The translations under genes were made by a program, and so were the position numbers. From assembly GCF_900114325.1 (NCBI RefSeq), contig NZ_FOSR01000015.1:20572-84571 (forward strand): DNA of 64,000 bases, read 5' to 3'. This stretch comes from Rhodanobacter glycinis (lineage in GTDB: Bacteria; Pseudomonadota; Gammaproteobacteria; Xanthomonadales; Rhodanobacteraceae). Position 1 is the stretch's first letter. Each line of letters opens with the position of its first letter. Positions 19,740-29,023 of this stretch are shown here, one piece after another. Below the pieces are notes generated by a model, which saw only the letters and a list, made by a program, of their open reading frames with translations, did no database searches and was not told where the DNA came from.

Positions 19740-21218
19740 TCAGTCTCCCGACTTGCCGGAAGGCACGCTCAGGCTGATGAAGTTGGTCTGATCGCCGCGA
19801 CGTACCAGCAACAGCACGGTATCGCCCGCCTTCACATGGTCCGTGGCCTTGCGGAAAGCCTCCACGCTGCCGATCTTCTGCTGGTTCACCATCAGGATCA
19901 CGTCACCGGCCTGCAGGCCAGCCTGTGCAGCGACCTCACCGGTGATGTCAGACACCACCACGCCCTCGCCGGACTTCAACCCGAGCTGCTGGCGCGAGTC
20001 ATGGTCCAGCGACTTCACCACCAGGCCCAACGCCGCGGCGCCGCTGCTGGCTGCCGCACCGACATGGCCCATCTGGGCGTTCTTGTCGCGCGGCATCGTG
20101 CCGACAGTGGCATGCAGGGTGAGCTTCTTGCCGTTGCGCAGCACTTCCACCGGCACCTTGGTGCCCGGCTTGGTCATCGCCACCAGCGGCGGCAGGTCCG
20201 CGCCCTGGTCGATGGCATGGCCGTTGAAGCCGATGATGATGTCGCCCGGCTGGATGCCGGCCTTGTCCGCACCGCTGTCCGGGGTCACCTCAGCCACAAG
20301 AGCACCATTGGCACTCTCCAGCTTGAACGCCTTGACCACATTGTCGTCCACTGGACGCACGGCCACACCCAACATGCCACGGGTCACGTAGCCCTTGGTC
20401 TTGAGCTGCTGCACCGCGTTCATGGCCGTGTCGATCGGGATCGAGAACGACACGCCGAGATAGCCACCGGTGTTGGAATAGATCTGCGAGTTGATGCCGA
20501 CCACCTGGCCTTGCAGGTTGAACAGCGGACCGCCGGAGTTGCCCCGGTTGATCGGCACGTCGGTCTGGATGAACGCCGTGTCCTGCTGGTCCCCTGCGCC
20601 GAGGTTGCGGCCCACCGCACTGACGATGCCCTGGGTCACGGTGTAATCGAAACCGAACGGCGAGCCGATCGCCAGCACCCACTGGCCGGGTTTGAGCGTG
20701 TGCGAATCGCCAATGTGCACGGTCGGCAGCGGGCCGCCGGCATTCACCTTGAGCAATGCGATGTCGTAGGTGGGGTCGGTGCCGACCACCTTGGCGGTGA
20801 GGATGCGACGATCCTGCAAGCGCACGGTGACCTGGTCGGCATGCGCGACCACATGGTTGTTGGTGAGAATGTAGCCGTCACTGGAAATGATGAAACCCGA
20901 ACCCAGCGAGGTATGCGCCTGTTCTTCGGGCGAAGGCATCATCGGCATGCCGAAGAAGTGCCGCAGGATCCACTGCGGATCGTTCGAACCGGGGCCCTGG
21001 GGTCCGGAGCCCGGCCCCTGCATCTGCATGGCACTGGCATGTTTGCCGTTGTACTTGGCTTCGACATGCACCACCGCAGGCGCATTTTCCTTCACGATGC
21101 CAGTGAAATCAGGCAGCGCGGCAGCGGCAGCCGCGCCTTGCGCCTGCACACTGCCCGTAACGACAAAGCCCATGGCCAGTGCGCAACAAACCAGGTTGCG
21201 CCAAACGGATCGATTCAT
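19740..21218 (-). CDS. Do-family periplasmic serine protease (DegP/MucD-like)
   Basis: A 492-residue HtrA protein with a signal peptide (to about residue 27, SVQAQ). The catalytic triad is clear: His122 in TNNHVV, Asp152 in YDIALLKV and Ser228 in RGNSGGPL. Two PDZ domains follow, with carboxylate-binding loops around RGMLGV and GVVVSDI. The start ATG 21218 has a near-perfect AAGGAGG. The gene comes after rpoE-rseA, the position held by mucD in pseudomonads, so it is probably part of the sigma-E envelope-stress response. A Met/Gln/Gly/Pro-rich insert sits at about residues 64-81. Confidence 0.94.
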   Translation of the reverse strand: MNRSVWRNLVCCALAMGFVVTGSVQAQGAAAAAALPDFTGIVKENAPAVVHVEAKYNGKHASAMQMQGPGSGPQGPGSNDPQWILRHFFGMPMMPSPEEQAHTSLGSGFIISSDGYILTNNHVVAHADQVTVRLQDRRILTAKVVGTDPTYDIALLKVNAGGPLPTVHIGDSHTLKPGQWVLAIGSPFGFDYTVTQGIVSAVGRNLGAGDQQDTAFIQTDVPINRGNSGGPLFNLQGQVVGINSQIYSNTGGYLGVSFSIPIDTAMNAVQQLKTKGYVTRGMLGVAVRPVDDNVVKAFKLESANGALVAEVTPDSGADKAGIQPGDIIIGFNGHAIDQGADLPPLVAMTKPGTKVPVEVLRNGKKLTLHATVGTMPRDKNAQMGHVGAAASSGAAALGLVVKSLDHDSRQQLGLKSGEGVVVSDITGEVAAQAGLQAGDVILMVNQQKIGSVEAFRKATDHVKAGDTVLLLVRRGDQTNFISLSVPSGKSGD

Positions 21219-21334
21219 GGTTTCCTCCTTGGGATTTTCGGGCACACCCCGGGGAGGCGGCCCATGCGATGGGCCGACCGGGGCGGAACTGATGAAGACG
21301 GAGATGGCCGGAGCATCGCTCAAGGCCACCGGGA

Positions 21335-22030
21335 TTACTGGGCAGCAGCAGCTTGCGGATTGCGGCTGTTGGCCACCTGGCTCGGGTCGATCAGCAGCAG
21401 ATAACTGCCATCGCCGTTGTTGAGCGTACGGTACCCGCGCACCTGGTACGGGCGCATCGGATCATTGGCCGGGCTGCCCAGGGTCATCGAGGCGCGCTCG
21501 CTCAGTCGCGAAGCGGCATTGCCGCTCAGCCACGGCGGCACGGTAGCCGGAGCATTGGTGCCCTGCAGCGTTGACGGGGAAGGCGTCGACACGGCGGCGA
21601 TCTGTTGCTGTGGCGCCGGTGCAGCCGACGGCATACTGGCCACCTGCGCGGTCGCGGAACGGGTGTCGCTGTCGGCGGTGGGCTGGGCCACCATCAGTGC
21701 GGCCACCGCAACGCCGGCCGCGATCGCCCCGCCAGCCGACCAGCGCAGCCAGTGACGGCGACGACCACCGGCCTGGGCTTGCGCAGCGGCAACGGTTTGC
21801 GTGGGGGCCGCCGCTTCGGCGTCGATCGCCAGCATGACCCTTGCCGCAAAGCCACTCGACGCCAGCACGGGCAATTCACGCCGCATGCCATCGCGCGCCG
21901 CGTGGTAACGCGTCCACGTGGCCAGCAAGTCCGCTTCGTGGTCGAGCCGCCGCAGCAGGAAGCGGAGCTCCTCCTTCGACAGTTCGCCGTCGATACCGGC
22001 GGAAAGGTTTTCCTGATGCATTTCAGTCAT
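21335..22030 (-). CDS. rseA: Anti-sigma-E factor RseA-like protein
   Basis: A 231-residue protein. The N-terminal about 75 residues (ENLSAGIDGELSKEELRFLLRRL...TWTRYHAARDGMR) match the cytoplasmic anti-sigma domain of RseA/MucA. One membrane helix follows (about 99-115, GGAIAAGVAVAALMVA), then a low-complexity periplasmic part. The ATG overlaps the rpoE stop as ATGA, the usual coupling of sigma and anti-sigma. A second possible ATG lies 9 nt further in. It would hold RpoE at the membrane until cleaved under stress. Confidence 0.88.
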   Translation of the reverse strand: MTEMHQENLSAGIDGELSKEELRFLLRRLDHEADLLATWTRYHAARDGMRRELPVLASSGFAARVMLAIDAEAAAPTQTVAAAQAQAGGRRRHWLRWSAGGAIAAGVAVAALMVAQPTADSDTRSATAQVASMPSAAPAPQQQIAAVSTPSPSTLQGTNAPATVPPWLSGNAASRLSERASMTLGSPANDPMRPYQVRGYRTLNNGDGSYLLLIDPSQVANSRNPQAAAAQ

Positions 22031-22623
22031 GGTGTCCGGTCCTCGCGGTTCGACAACAGCGGCCGCAACTTTTCATCAATCGCCTCACGCGCCCGGAAGA
22101 TACGCGAACGCACCGTTCCGATCGGGCAATCCATGGCGGTGGCGATCTCCTCGTAGCTGAGGCCATCCATCTCGCGCAGCGTAATGGCTGTCCGCAATTC
22201 CTCAGGCAGGGCTTGGACAGTGGAAAACACCGTTTGTTCAATTTCCTGCCGCATCAACTCGCGTTCGGGGGTGGCGTTGTCCTGCATGCGGTCGGCCCCC
22301 GGCACGAACACCGCATCCTCGATGGCGATATCGTCGCTGGGTGGCCGCCGCCCCTGCGCCACCAGATGGTTCTTGGCGGTATTCACCGCGATCTTGTACA
22401 TCCAGGTGTAGAACTGGCTGTCGCCGCGGAACGAGCCAATGGCGCGCCATGCACGCACGAAAGCCTCCTGCGCCACGTCTTCGCATTCGGCGTGGTTGTG
22501 CACGTAGCGGGAAATCAGGCCGACGACCTTGTGCTGGTACTTGCGCACCAGCAGGTCGAAAGCGCGCTTGTCGCCCCCCTGTACCCGCTCGACCAGCGCA
22601 CTATCGAGTTCGTTTTCGCCCAT
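22027..22623 (-). CDS. rpoE: Envelope-stress sigma factor RpoE (sigma-E)
   Basis: A 198-residue ECF sigma factor. Region 2 (AFDLLVRKYQHKVVGLISRYV...DVAQEAFVRAW) and region 4 (LREMDGLSYEEIATAMDCPIGTVRSRIFRAR) are typical of the RpoE/AlgU group. Two ATGs are close together: the upstream one (22632) would abut GGAG directly, whereas ATG 22623 has GGAG at a 9-nt distance, so I choose 22623. A matching sigma-E-type promoter lies at 22687-22714, suggesting autoregulation. Confidence 0.95.
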   Translation of the reverse strand: MGENELDSALVERVQGGDKRAFDLLVRKYQHKVVGLISRYVHNHAECEDVAQEAFVRAWRAIGSFRGDSQFYTWMYKIAVNTAKNHLVAQGRRPPSDDIAIEDAVFVPGADRMQDNATPERELMRQEIEQTVFSTVQALPEELRTAITLREMDGLSYEEIATAMDCPIGTVRSRIFRAREAIDEKLRPLLSNREDRTP

Positions 22624-22686
22624 CCGGGCCATCTCCTTCGTTGCTGCCGCCGCCCCCGGGGATGTTGCCGGATGGATTGAGGTGCT

Positions 22687-22714
22687 TCAGACAGACATTA
22701 CGCCTGCAAGTTCA
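22687..22714 (-). promoter_or_regulatory. Candidate sigma-E promoter of rpoE
   Basis: On the minus strand TGAACTT (22714-22708) and TCTGA (22691-22687) are separated by 16 nt, close to the known sigma-E consensus (GGAACTT, then TCTGA/TCAAA). It is 64 nt upstream of the rpoE start. Confidence 0.65.
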
Positions 22715-22835
22715 GCACGAATACGATCCTCGGCCAACTCTCCGGCGCTCGCGCCCGATCATCATCGCCCGGCGATCCCCGCTTCGGCCGTCAAGGCCCG
22801 ATCCACTCCGTGAGATGGGGGCGTGCCGCGGCCAC

Positions 22836-25403
22836 TCAAGCGGCCGACTGGCCGGCCACGCCAGCCAGCAGGCTCTCGCGCTCGGCCAGCAGGCGATCGA
22901 AACTGGCCTGGGGCAACGGGCGGCAGAACAGATAACCCTGCAACTCGTCACAGCCGTTCTGGCGCAGGAACTGCAGATGCTGCTCGATCTCCACGCCTTC
23001 GGCCACCACCTCGCGGTTGAGCCGGTGCGCCATGTCGATGGTGGCGCGCACGATGGCCTCGTCGTCCGGATCCACGCCGATGTTGCGCACGAAGCTCTGG
23101 TCGATCTTGATCCGATCGGCCGGCAGCTTGCGCAGGTAATCCAGCGAAGCGGCGCCGGTACCGAAATCGTCGATGGCAATGCGGCACCCCAGCCGATGCA
23201 GGCCATGCAGGTTTTCCATCAAGTGGGGGACGGCCTTGATGCTGATGCTTTCGGTCACTTCCAGTTCAAGCAATGTCGGATCGAGCCCGGTTTCCTGCAG
23301 CACCCGCTCCACCACGCCCACCAGGTCTGGCTGCGTCAGCTGGACCACGGACAGGTTCACGCCCAGGCGAAGGCGCAGACCATGCCGGTCCTCCCAGACC
23401 CGCGCCTGCTGACAGGCGGTACGCAAGACCCATTCGCCGATGGAAACGATCAGCCCGGTTTCTTCGGCCAACGGAATGAAGAAGCCGGGACCGATCGCCC
23501 CCAGTTCGGGATGTTCCCAGCGCACTAGCGCCTCCATCCCGACGATGTCTTCGCTGTCCGCGTTCACCTGTGGCTGGTAGAACACCCGCAGCTCGCCGTT
23601 GCCCTCGGCGTGGCGCAGGCTGCGCTTCAATGCCGCGTTCTGCTGCTCCTGCTCGGGGCTGACGTCGTAGATCTGGTAGTTGTTGCGGCCTTGTCCCTTG
23701 GCGGCATACATCGCCTCGTCGGCATGCTTGAGCAGGGTTTCTGCATCCGGTGCATCCTCGGGGAAGAAGCTGATGCCGATGGACGCGGTGACCTGCAGTT
23801 CGGTTTCGTCCTCCAGCCGCAATGGCTTTTCCATCAGCTGGACGATCTTTTCGGCCACGCGCAGCACGTCGTCGTTCTTCACGATGTGGCGCAGGACAAG
23901 GATGAATTCGTCGCCGGCGTAACGTGCCACCGTATCGGACGCGCGCACGCTGCTGCGCAGGCGCTGGGTCACGGCCACCAGTACCTGGTCGCCCACGGCA
24001 TGGCCCAGGTTGTCGTTGATCGACTTGAAACGGTCCAGGTCGACGAACAGTACTGCGAAGCATTCGCCGGTGCGGTTGGCTTCGCGAATGATGGTATCCA
24101 GCCGATCGTTGAACAGCAGGCGGTTGGGCAAGCCGGTGAGCGCATCGAGCAGGCCTTCGGCCCGGCCCTGCTCGCGCGTGCGACGCAATTCCAGCGCATG
24201 GGCGAAATGGGCCGCCGCGCAACGCAGCACTGGCTCGGCGATTTCCGGCTCCGCAAACGGCTGCCGACTGCCGGCCAGCAGGGCGCCGAGCACGTTGCGC
24301 CGTTCATCGAGCAGCGGCAGGCCGACGAAACCGCACAGGCCCAGGTCGGCCACCAGCGGATCGGCCGTGGCCAGCCGCTGGGCATCCGCCGCGTGCACCA
24401 GGGTCTTGCCACCCAAGACCAGGCGCAACGAGCTCTGCAGCTGCGCCGCCGGCCAGGAACGCTCGCCGCCGCGCCAGCGCTGCGCCAGTTGCACCGGTGC
24501 CCCGCTGTCTTCCGGCCGACCCGACCATACGGCGAGGTAATCCAGCCCCATGTCATCGACCAGCAACTGCACCGCCACGCTCATGTCGCCGTCGTTGCCG
24601 CCACTGGCAAACAGTCGCGCCAGCAAGGTCAGCGCCACGCCCGGGCGGACCCCGGCGCGGTCGCTGCGGAACGCGAGTGCTGCCACGTCGCGCCCGGCAT
24701 GCCGCACGCGTCGCGAGCTCACCTCGCCGCTGTCGGCCCCCTGGACGGAACGGCGCCCGCAGGGATACCACTGGCGGTTGCTTTCGCGCAGCAGCTGTTC
24801 CGCACTCACACTTTCGAACACCAGCAGTTCGGTCAATGTACGATCGAGCACCGCGCCATCGCCCAGTCCGCTGTGGCGCCCCCATGCCGGGCTCGCCTCC
24901 AGCACACGCTCGGTGGACGGATCGACAATCACCCACTCGCTGTCATCTTCATCGAAGACGAAGCGGTAATCGCCATCGCTGGCCGGGGCCGGCGCACGCC
25001 CCGGCCCGGCCCAGGCGGTACGCCGCAGGCGTTGCCAACGCGGCCCCAGTTCACTGGCGATCTGGCCGGCATGCAGCCAGTCGCCCACGCCGGCCGGCAG
25101 TTGCGTGGGGCGAATCGTGGCGCCATCGGCCAGCACGACGATCAGCAGCGCATCGGCGCAGGCAGGAATGCGTCGCAACTGCTCGCAACTGGCCAGTGCC
25201 GCGCGTCCGTCGCCTTCCAGCGCCACCACCATCAAGGTCAGCGGCGCGCGCCCCTCCAGCAGGATCGCCGCATGTGCGGGGTCGCGGGCCGAATGGATCA
25301 GCGGATGCCCCTCATGATCGAGCGCATCGAACAGGGCGCGGCGAAGATCGCGCTGTGGCGCCACCACCAGCACGCCAGTCTCGCGGGACAGTTCGTCGCT
25401 CAC
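22836..25403 (-). CDS. GGDEF-EAL c-di-GMP enzyme with receiver-like, PAS-like and GAF-like regions
   Basis: An 855-residue protein. Residues 1-120 look like a receiver fold lacking the usual phosphoacceptor set; about 145-240 is PAS-like; about 255-405 is GAF-like ([19 protein letters not shown]). The GGDEF domain has AGDEF at 496-500 and a product-binding RxxD (RASD, 487-490) five residues before it. The EAL domain has EAL at 624-626, plus ELEVTES, DDFGTG, KIDQSFV and LQGYLF, so phosphodiesterase residues look intact. Both synthesis and breakdown of c-di-GMP are possible; AGDEF variants can be active. It is coupled by ATGA overlap to the small gene upstream (25400-25891). Confidence 0.92.
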   Translation of the reverse strand: MSDELSRETGVLVVAPQRDLRRALFDALDHEGHPLIHSARDPAHAAILLEGRAPLTLMVVALEGDGRAALASCEQLRRIPACADALLIVVLADGATIRPTQLPAGVGDWLHAGQIASELGPRWQRLRRTAWAGPGRAPAPASDGDYRFVFDEDDSEWVIVDPSTERVLEASPAWGRHSGLGDGAVLDRTLTELLVFESVSAEQLLRESNRQWYPCGRRSVQGADSGEVSSRRVRHAGRDVAALAFRSDRAGVRPGVALTLLARLFASGGNDGDMSVAVQLLVDDMGLDYLAVWSGRPEDSGAPVQLAQRWRGGERSWPAAQLQSSLRLVLGGKTLVHAADAQRLATADPLVADLGLCGFVGLPLLDERRNVLGALLAGSRQPFAEPEIAEPVLRCAAAHFAHALELRRTREQGRAEGLLDALTGLPNRLLFNDRLDTIIREANRTGECFAVLFVDLDRFKSINDNLGHAVGDQVLVAVTQRLRSSVRASDTVARYAGDEFILVLRHIVKNDDVLRVAEKIVQLMEKPLRLEDETELQVTASIGISFFPEDAPDAETLLKHADEAMYAAKGQGRNNYQIYDVSPEQEQQNAALKRSLRHAEGNGELRVFYQPQVNADSEDIVGMEALVRWEHPELGAIGPGFFIPLAEETGLIVSIGEWVLRTACQQARVWEDRHGLRLRLGVNLSVVQLTQPDLVGVVERVLQETGLDPTLLELEVTESISIKAVPHLMENLHGLHRLGCRIAIDDFGTGAASLDYLRKLPADRIKIDQSFVRNIGVDPDDEAIVRATIDMAHRLNREVVAEGVEIEQHLQFLRQNGCDELQGYLFCRPLPQASFDRLLAERESLLAGVAGQSAA

Positions 25404-25891
25404 GGCAGCCAGCGGCCGTCGCGCAGGCGCGGGCGCTGGGCGGGGCGTGACGAACCATCCAGTCGCACGGCCACGTCATCCAGGCCGGCTACCAGGGCCG
25501 GCTCCGCATCCAGCAGCACCACCCGTCGCACGTGCCCGGCCGGCGAACGCGCCAGTTGCCGCAGCAGGTTGTTATCCATGGTGGAGATCGGCAGCGGGAA
25601 TTTCGCCAGCAGATATATGCCGAAATGGTTGCTCTGCTGCATGTAGCGCAAGGCATTGCCCAGCCGCTGCAGGCCCGGCACCCGTGCATGCACCTCGCGC
25701 AGGTTGCCCATGCCCGCCTCCGGGTCCCACAGGTAGATCGACTGCCCGCTGTGCCTGGCGATGGCGCGGAACTGCTCGACAAGAGCCGCACTGTCGTCGC
25801 AGTCGAGCAGAACCAGACCTCCTGGCACGGCCAGGATGCGCTCGAATATCTCGCTGCCGGCGACCGGACCGGGGGCCATCAAGGTAGTCAT
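25400..25891 (-). CDS. Conserved hypothetical protein coupled to the GGDEF-EAL gene
   Basis: A 163-residue soluble protein that I do not recognise. Visible features: a possible beta-alpha start ([37 protein letters not shown]), a middle segment ([17 protein letters not shown]), and later [14 protein letters not shown]. It resembles a small nucleotide-hydrolase-like or regulatory fold but lacks a P-loop. Its stop overlaps the GGDEF-EAL start by four bases, so the two are probably made together and may act together. The start could also be the ATG at 25879. Confidence 0.75.
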   Translation of the reverse strand: MTTLMAPGPVAGSEIFERILAVPGGLVLLDCDDSAALVEQFRAIARHSGQSIYLWDPEAGMGNLREVHARVPGLQRLGNALRYMQQSNHFGIYLLAKFPLPISTMDNNLLRQLARSPAGHVRRVVLLDAEPALVAGLDDVAVRLDGSSRPAQRPRLRDGRWLP

Positions 25892-26062
25892 CCCGGTCTA
25901 AGTTACGCGTTCGCGGAGGAAGCGCAATAGGACGTTGATCGCTTCGTGACGCAGGCATCGGCAAGTGGCGGCAAGCCCTTTGTCAATGAACCCGGAAGCG
26001 TCTCGCAATCCACGCTACGGGACGGTATGGTGCAATTTCCATCCACCACCCAACTTGAGCCC

Positions 26063-28132
26063 ATGTTCGAAGGACTGCGCTTCAACCATTGGAAAACGAA
26101 CCTGGATGACAGCGGCATCGTCACGCTGACCCTCGACCGCGCCAACAGCAGCGTCAACGCCATTTCGCGCGAGGTGCTGGACGAGCTGGGCCAGATCGTC
26201 GAGCGGCTGGCGATCGAGCGGCCGGCCGGGGTGATCATCCACTCCGCCAAGGCCTCCGGCTTCGCCGTGGGGGCCGACATCAAGGAGTTCGTGGGTTACG
26301 CGAAGCACGGCACCGTGCTGGAGAACATCCAGAACGGCCAGCGCGTCTACGAATCGCTGGCACGCCTGCCCTGCCCGACCGTGGCCGCCGTGCACGGCGC
26401 CTGCATGGGCGGCGGCACCGAACTGATCCTGGCCTGTCGCCAACGCATCGCCGCGGATGACGAGAAAACCCGAATCGGCCTGCCCGAAGTCATGCTCGGC
26501 ATCCATCCCGGCTGGGGCGGCAGCGCGCGCCTGCCACGCCTGATCGGCGCCCCCGACGCGCTGCCGGTGATGCTCACCGGCAAGCCATTGTCGGCAAAGC
26601 GGGCACTGACGCTCGGCGTGGTCGATCGCACCGCCCGGCTCGACGAGCTGCTGACCGAAGCGAAGCATCTGTTGCGCCGCCCCATCACGCGCCCGTTCGT
26701 GCGGCGGACCAAGGCCTGGGCCACGAACACCTGGCTGGCGCGGCAGATCCTCGCCCCGATGGTGCTCAAGCAGACGGCCGCCAAGGTGCGCAAGGAACAC
26801 TACCCGGCCCCATTCGCGCTGATCGACGTGTGGAAGCGCGGCGGCGGCGACATCCGGCAACGGCTGAAACTGGAAGCGCTGTCGGTGTCCAAGCTGGCGC
26901 AGACGCCGACCGCGCAGAACCTGATCCGCATCTTCTTCCTGCAGGAGCGTCTGAAAGGCGCCGGCGGCGGCATCGACCCCGCCATCAAGCACGTGCATGT
27001 GGTCGGTGCCGGCGTCATGGGCGGCGATATCGCGGCCTGGGCGGCGCTGAAGGGTTTCGACGTGACCCTGCAGGATCGCGAGATGAAGTACGTCCAGCCC
27101 GCGCTGGACCGCGCCCGCAAGCTCTACGAGAAAAAACTGAAAACGCCGGAAAAGATCGAGGCCGCCACGCGCCGCCTGCGCGCCGATGTCGAGGGCAAGG
27201 GCGTGGCCGATGCCGACCTGGCGATCGAGGCGATCTACGAGAACGCCGAAGCCAAGGAAGCGCTTTACGCCACCATCGAACCTCAGTTCCAGGCCGACGA
27301 GATCCTCGCTACCAACACCTCCAGCATTCCGCTGGATGAACTGCGCGGCAAGCTGGCGGCGCCGCAACGTTTCCTCGGCCTGCACTTTTTCAACCCGGTG
27401 GCGCAGATGCCGCTGGTCGAGGTGGTGCGCCACGAGCGGCTCGATCCGGCCATCGAGAAACGCGCACTGGCGTTCTGCAAGGCCATCGGCAAACTGCCGG
27501 TGGCGGTCAAGGGCACGCCCGGCTTCCTGGTCAATCGCATCCTGATGCCTTACCTGCTCGAAGCCATGCGCCTGTACAACGAAGGCGTGCCCGGGCCGGT
27601 GCTGGACAAAGTCGCCACGAAATTCGGCATGCCGATGGGACCGATCGAGCTGGCCGACACGGTCGGGCTGGACGTGTGCGCCTCGGTCGGCAAGGAACTG
27701 GCGCCCTTCCTTGGGCTGGAGTTGCCACCCGGCCTCGAAGACAAAATGGAAGCCGGCAAGCGCGGCAAGAAGGATGGCCAGGGCCTGTACGTCTGGCACG
27801 AAGGCAAGCCGCAGAAACCCGAGGTCGATCCGGACTACGCCGCCTCGCCCGATCTGCAGGACCGCATGGTGCTGTCGATGGTCAACGAAGCCGTGGCCTG
27901 CCTGGCCAACGGCGTGGTCGACGATGCCGACCTGCTCGATGCCGGGGTGATCTTCGGTACCGGCTTCGCGCCCTTCCGCGGTGGCCCGATCCAGTACATC
28001 CGCAGCGAAGGCGCGGCCAAGCTCAAGGCACGCCTGGAAACGCTGGCGGCGCAATACGGCGAACGCTTCACGCCGAAGCCGGGCTGGGACAACCCGGTAC
28101 TGGCGCAAAGCGGTTTTGAATTGCCGGACTGA
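26063..28132 (+). CDS. Bifunctional enoyl-CoA hydratase / 3-hydroxyacyl-CoA dehydrogenase (FadB/FadJ type)
   Basis: A 689-residue beta-oxidation protein. The N-terminal crotonase domain has the oxyanion and catalytic regions GADIKEF, CMGGGTELILAC and GLPEVMLGIHPGWGG, with both expected Glu residues. The dehydrogenase half starts at about residue 310 with the NAD motif VGAGVMGGDIA, continues with NTSSIPLDEL and LHFFNPVAQMPLVEVV, and ends with the two 3HCDH C-terminal repeats. No thiolase gene follows, unlike in fadBA operons. The start chosen is ATG 26063 (MFEGLRFNHW); the frame stays open upstream to 25946, and ATG 26027 is an alternative. Confidence 0.92.
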   Translation: MFEGLRFNHWKTNLDDSGIVTLTLDRANSSVNAISREVLDELGQIVERLAIERPAGVIIHSAKASGFAVGADIKEFVGYAKHGTVLENIQNGQRVYESLARLPCPTVAAVHGACMGGGTELILACRQRIAADDEKTRIGLPEVMLGIHPGWGGSARLPRLIGAPDALPVMLTGKPLSAKRALTLGVVDRTARLDELLTEAKHLLRRPITRPFVRRTKAWATNTWLARQILAPMVLKQTAAKVRKEHYPAPFALIDVWKRGGGDIRQRLKLEALSVSKLAQTPTAQNLIRIFFLQERLKGAGGGIDPAIKHVHVVGAGVMGGDIAAWAALKGFDVTLQDREMKYVQPALDRARKLYEKKLKTPEKIEAATRRLRADVEGKGVADADLAIEAIYENAEAKEALYATIEPQFQADEILATNTSSIPLDELRGKLAAPQRFLGLHFFNPVAQMPLVEVVRHERLDPAIEKRALAFCKAIGKLPVAVKGTPGFLVNRILMPYLLEAMRLYNEGVPGPVLDKVATKFGMPMGPIELADTVGLDVCASVGKELAPFLGLELPPGLEDKMEAGKRGKKDGQGLYVWHEGKPQKPEVDPDYAASPDLQDRMVLSMVNEAVACLANGVVDDADLLDAGVIFGTGFAPFRGGPIQYIRSEGAAKLKARLETLAAQYGERFTPKPGWDNPVLAQSGFELPD

Positions 28133-28184
28133 GGAACCGCTGCGGCTTTATCGAGTCTCACTGCCAGATGGGTCCCTGACCCCA

Positions 28185-28210
28185 ACCCTCTCCCTTAACG
28201 GGGAGAGGGT
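28185..28210. terminator. 10-bp hairpin between convergent genes
   Basis: ACCCTCTCCC (28185-28194) pairs with GGGAGAGGGT (28201-28210) over a 6-nt loop. It lies between the convergent fad-type and DUF2058 genes and may terminate either transcript, although neither side shows a long T run. Confidence 0.55.
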
Positions 28211-28218
28211 GCAAGGCG

Positions 28219-28773
28219 CTACCACATCAAGTCGTCAGGCACGCCGTCGTCGCCGATGCCGCCGGCGCCTGGCTCCACCAGCAACGCGAGCAGGTGTGCA
28301 TCGATGTCGCGTACCTGCTCGGCAATCGCACGCTCGACCAGCACATAGCGTCCCGCCTGCTGCACGATGCCCAGCTCGCCGGCATTGAGCGCGGCCAGCT
28401 GCGCGGGGTCCACGTGGACACGACGGATCTTGCCGCCGTATTCGAAATGCCGGACATGCTCGGCGTCAGCCTTGTTCAGGGCCTTGCCCTGCAAAAGCTG
28501 CTGGATCTTCTGCTTGCGCTCGCGCTTCAGGCGCGCCTGTTCGGCGGCCTCGCGTTCGGCCTGCTTGCGTTCATTGGCTTCGGTACGGGCACGGATCGCA
28601 TAGGCCTTGGCCAGATCGACCTCGTCGCTGGAGGCAGCGCGCGCCTTCGTCCCTTTCGAGCCCTTCTTGAACGCAGGCGTGCGCCCGCTGTTGGGCGCGC
28701 TCGGGCGCTTTTCTTCGCGAACCTGTTTGACGATGCCGCTTTTCAGCAGCTGATCGCGCAGGGAATCGGCCAT
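28219..28773 (-). CDS. DUF2058 (YaiL-like) protein
   Basis: A 184-residue protein. It starts MADSLRDQLLKSGIV, then has a basic linker (about 20-45), a highly charged helical stretch rich in Glu/Arg/Lys (ARTEANERKQAEREAAEQAR, about 63-82) and a C-terminal domain (ADAEHVRHFEYGGKIRRVHV to the end). This pattern is DUF2058, annotated as nucleoprotein/polynucleotide-binding; function is unknown. It lies upstream of slyX in the opposite reading sense of the fad-type gene, and 37 nt downstream of the slyX stop. Confidence 0.88.
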   Translation of the reverse strand: MADSLRDQLLKSGIVKQVREEKRPSAPNSGRTPAFKKGSKGTKARAASSDEVDLAKAYAIRARTEANERKQAEREAAEQARLKRERKQKIQQLLQGKALNKADAEHVRHFEYGGKIRRVHVDPAQLAALNAGELGIVQQAGRYVLVERAIAEQVRDIDAHLLALLVEPGAGGIGDDGVPDDLMW

Positions 28774-28810
28774 GGTCGGAATCCGGTGTGAGCGTAATGC
28801 CAGAGTCGGT

Positions 28811-29023
28811 TCAATAATGCGGCGGCGGTGGTTCGCTGTGCGGGTCGTGGCCCTGCCCCAGCCGCAACGAGGCCAGCTCGCTGCGCAAGTCGTGCACCAG
28901 CCGCTCCAGCGTGGCGATGCGCATGGACTGCTCGCCATCGGCGTTGGCCAGCCCAAGCACGGTATCGTCGATGAAAGTGAGTCGGACTTCCAGCTCGGTC
29001 AGTCGCTGTTCGAGATTGTCCAT
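28811..29023 (-). CDS. slyX: SlyX protein
   Basis: A 70-residue coiled-coil protein with heptad pattern (LEQRLTELEVRLTFIDDTV ... RIATLERLVHDLRSELASL) and the Pro/His-rich tail (SEPPPPHY) that marks SlyX. Function is unknown. The ATG at 29023 overlaps the ugd stop as TGATG, so it is co-translated with ugd. Confidence 0.93.
   Translation of the reverse strand: MDNLEQRLTELEVRLTFIDDTVLGLANADGEQSMRIATLERLVHDLRSELASLRLGQGHDPHSEPPPPHY

Noticed and set aside
26015..28108. 697-residue open frame antisense to the FadB/FadJ-type gene
   Set aside because: Composition (His/Arg/Ala-rich without hydrophobic pattern) is typical of the reverse complement of a GC-rich gene; the sense strand shows complete family motifs.
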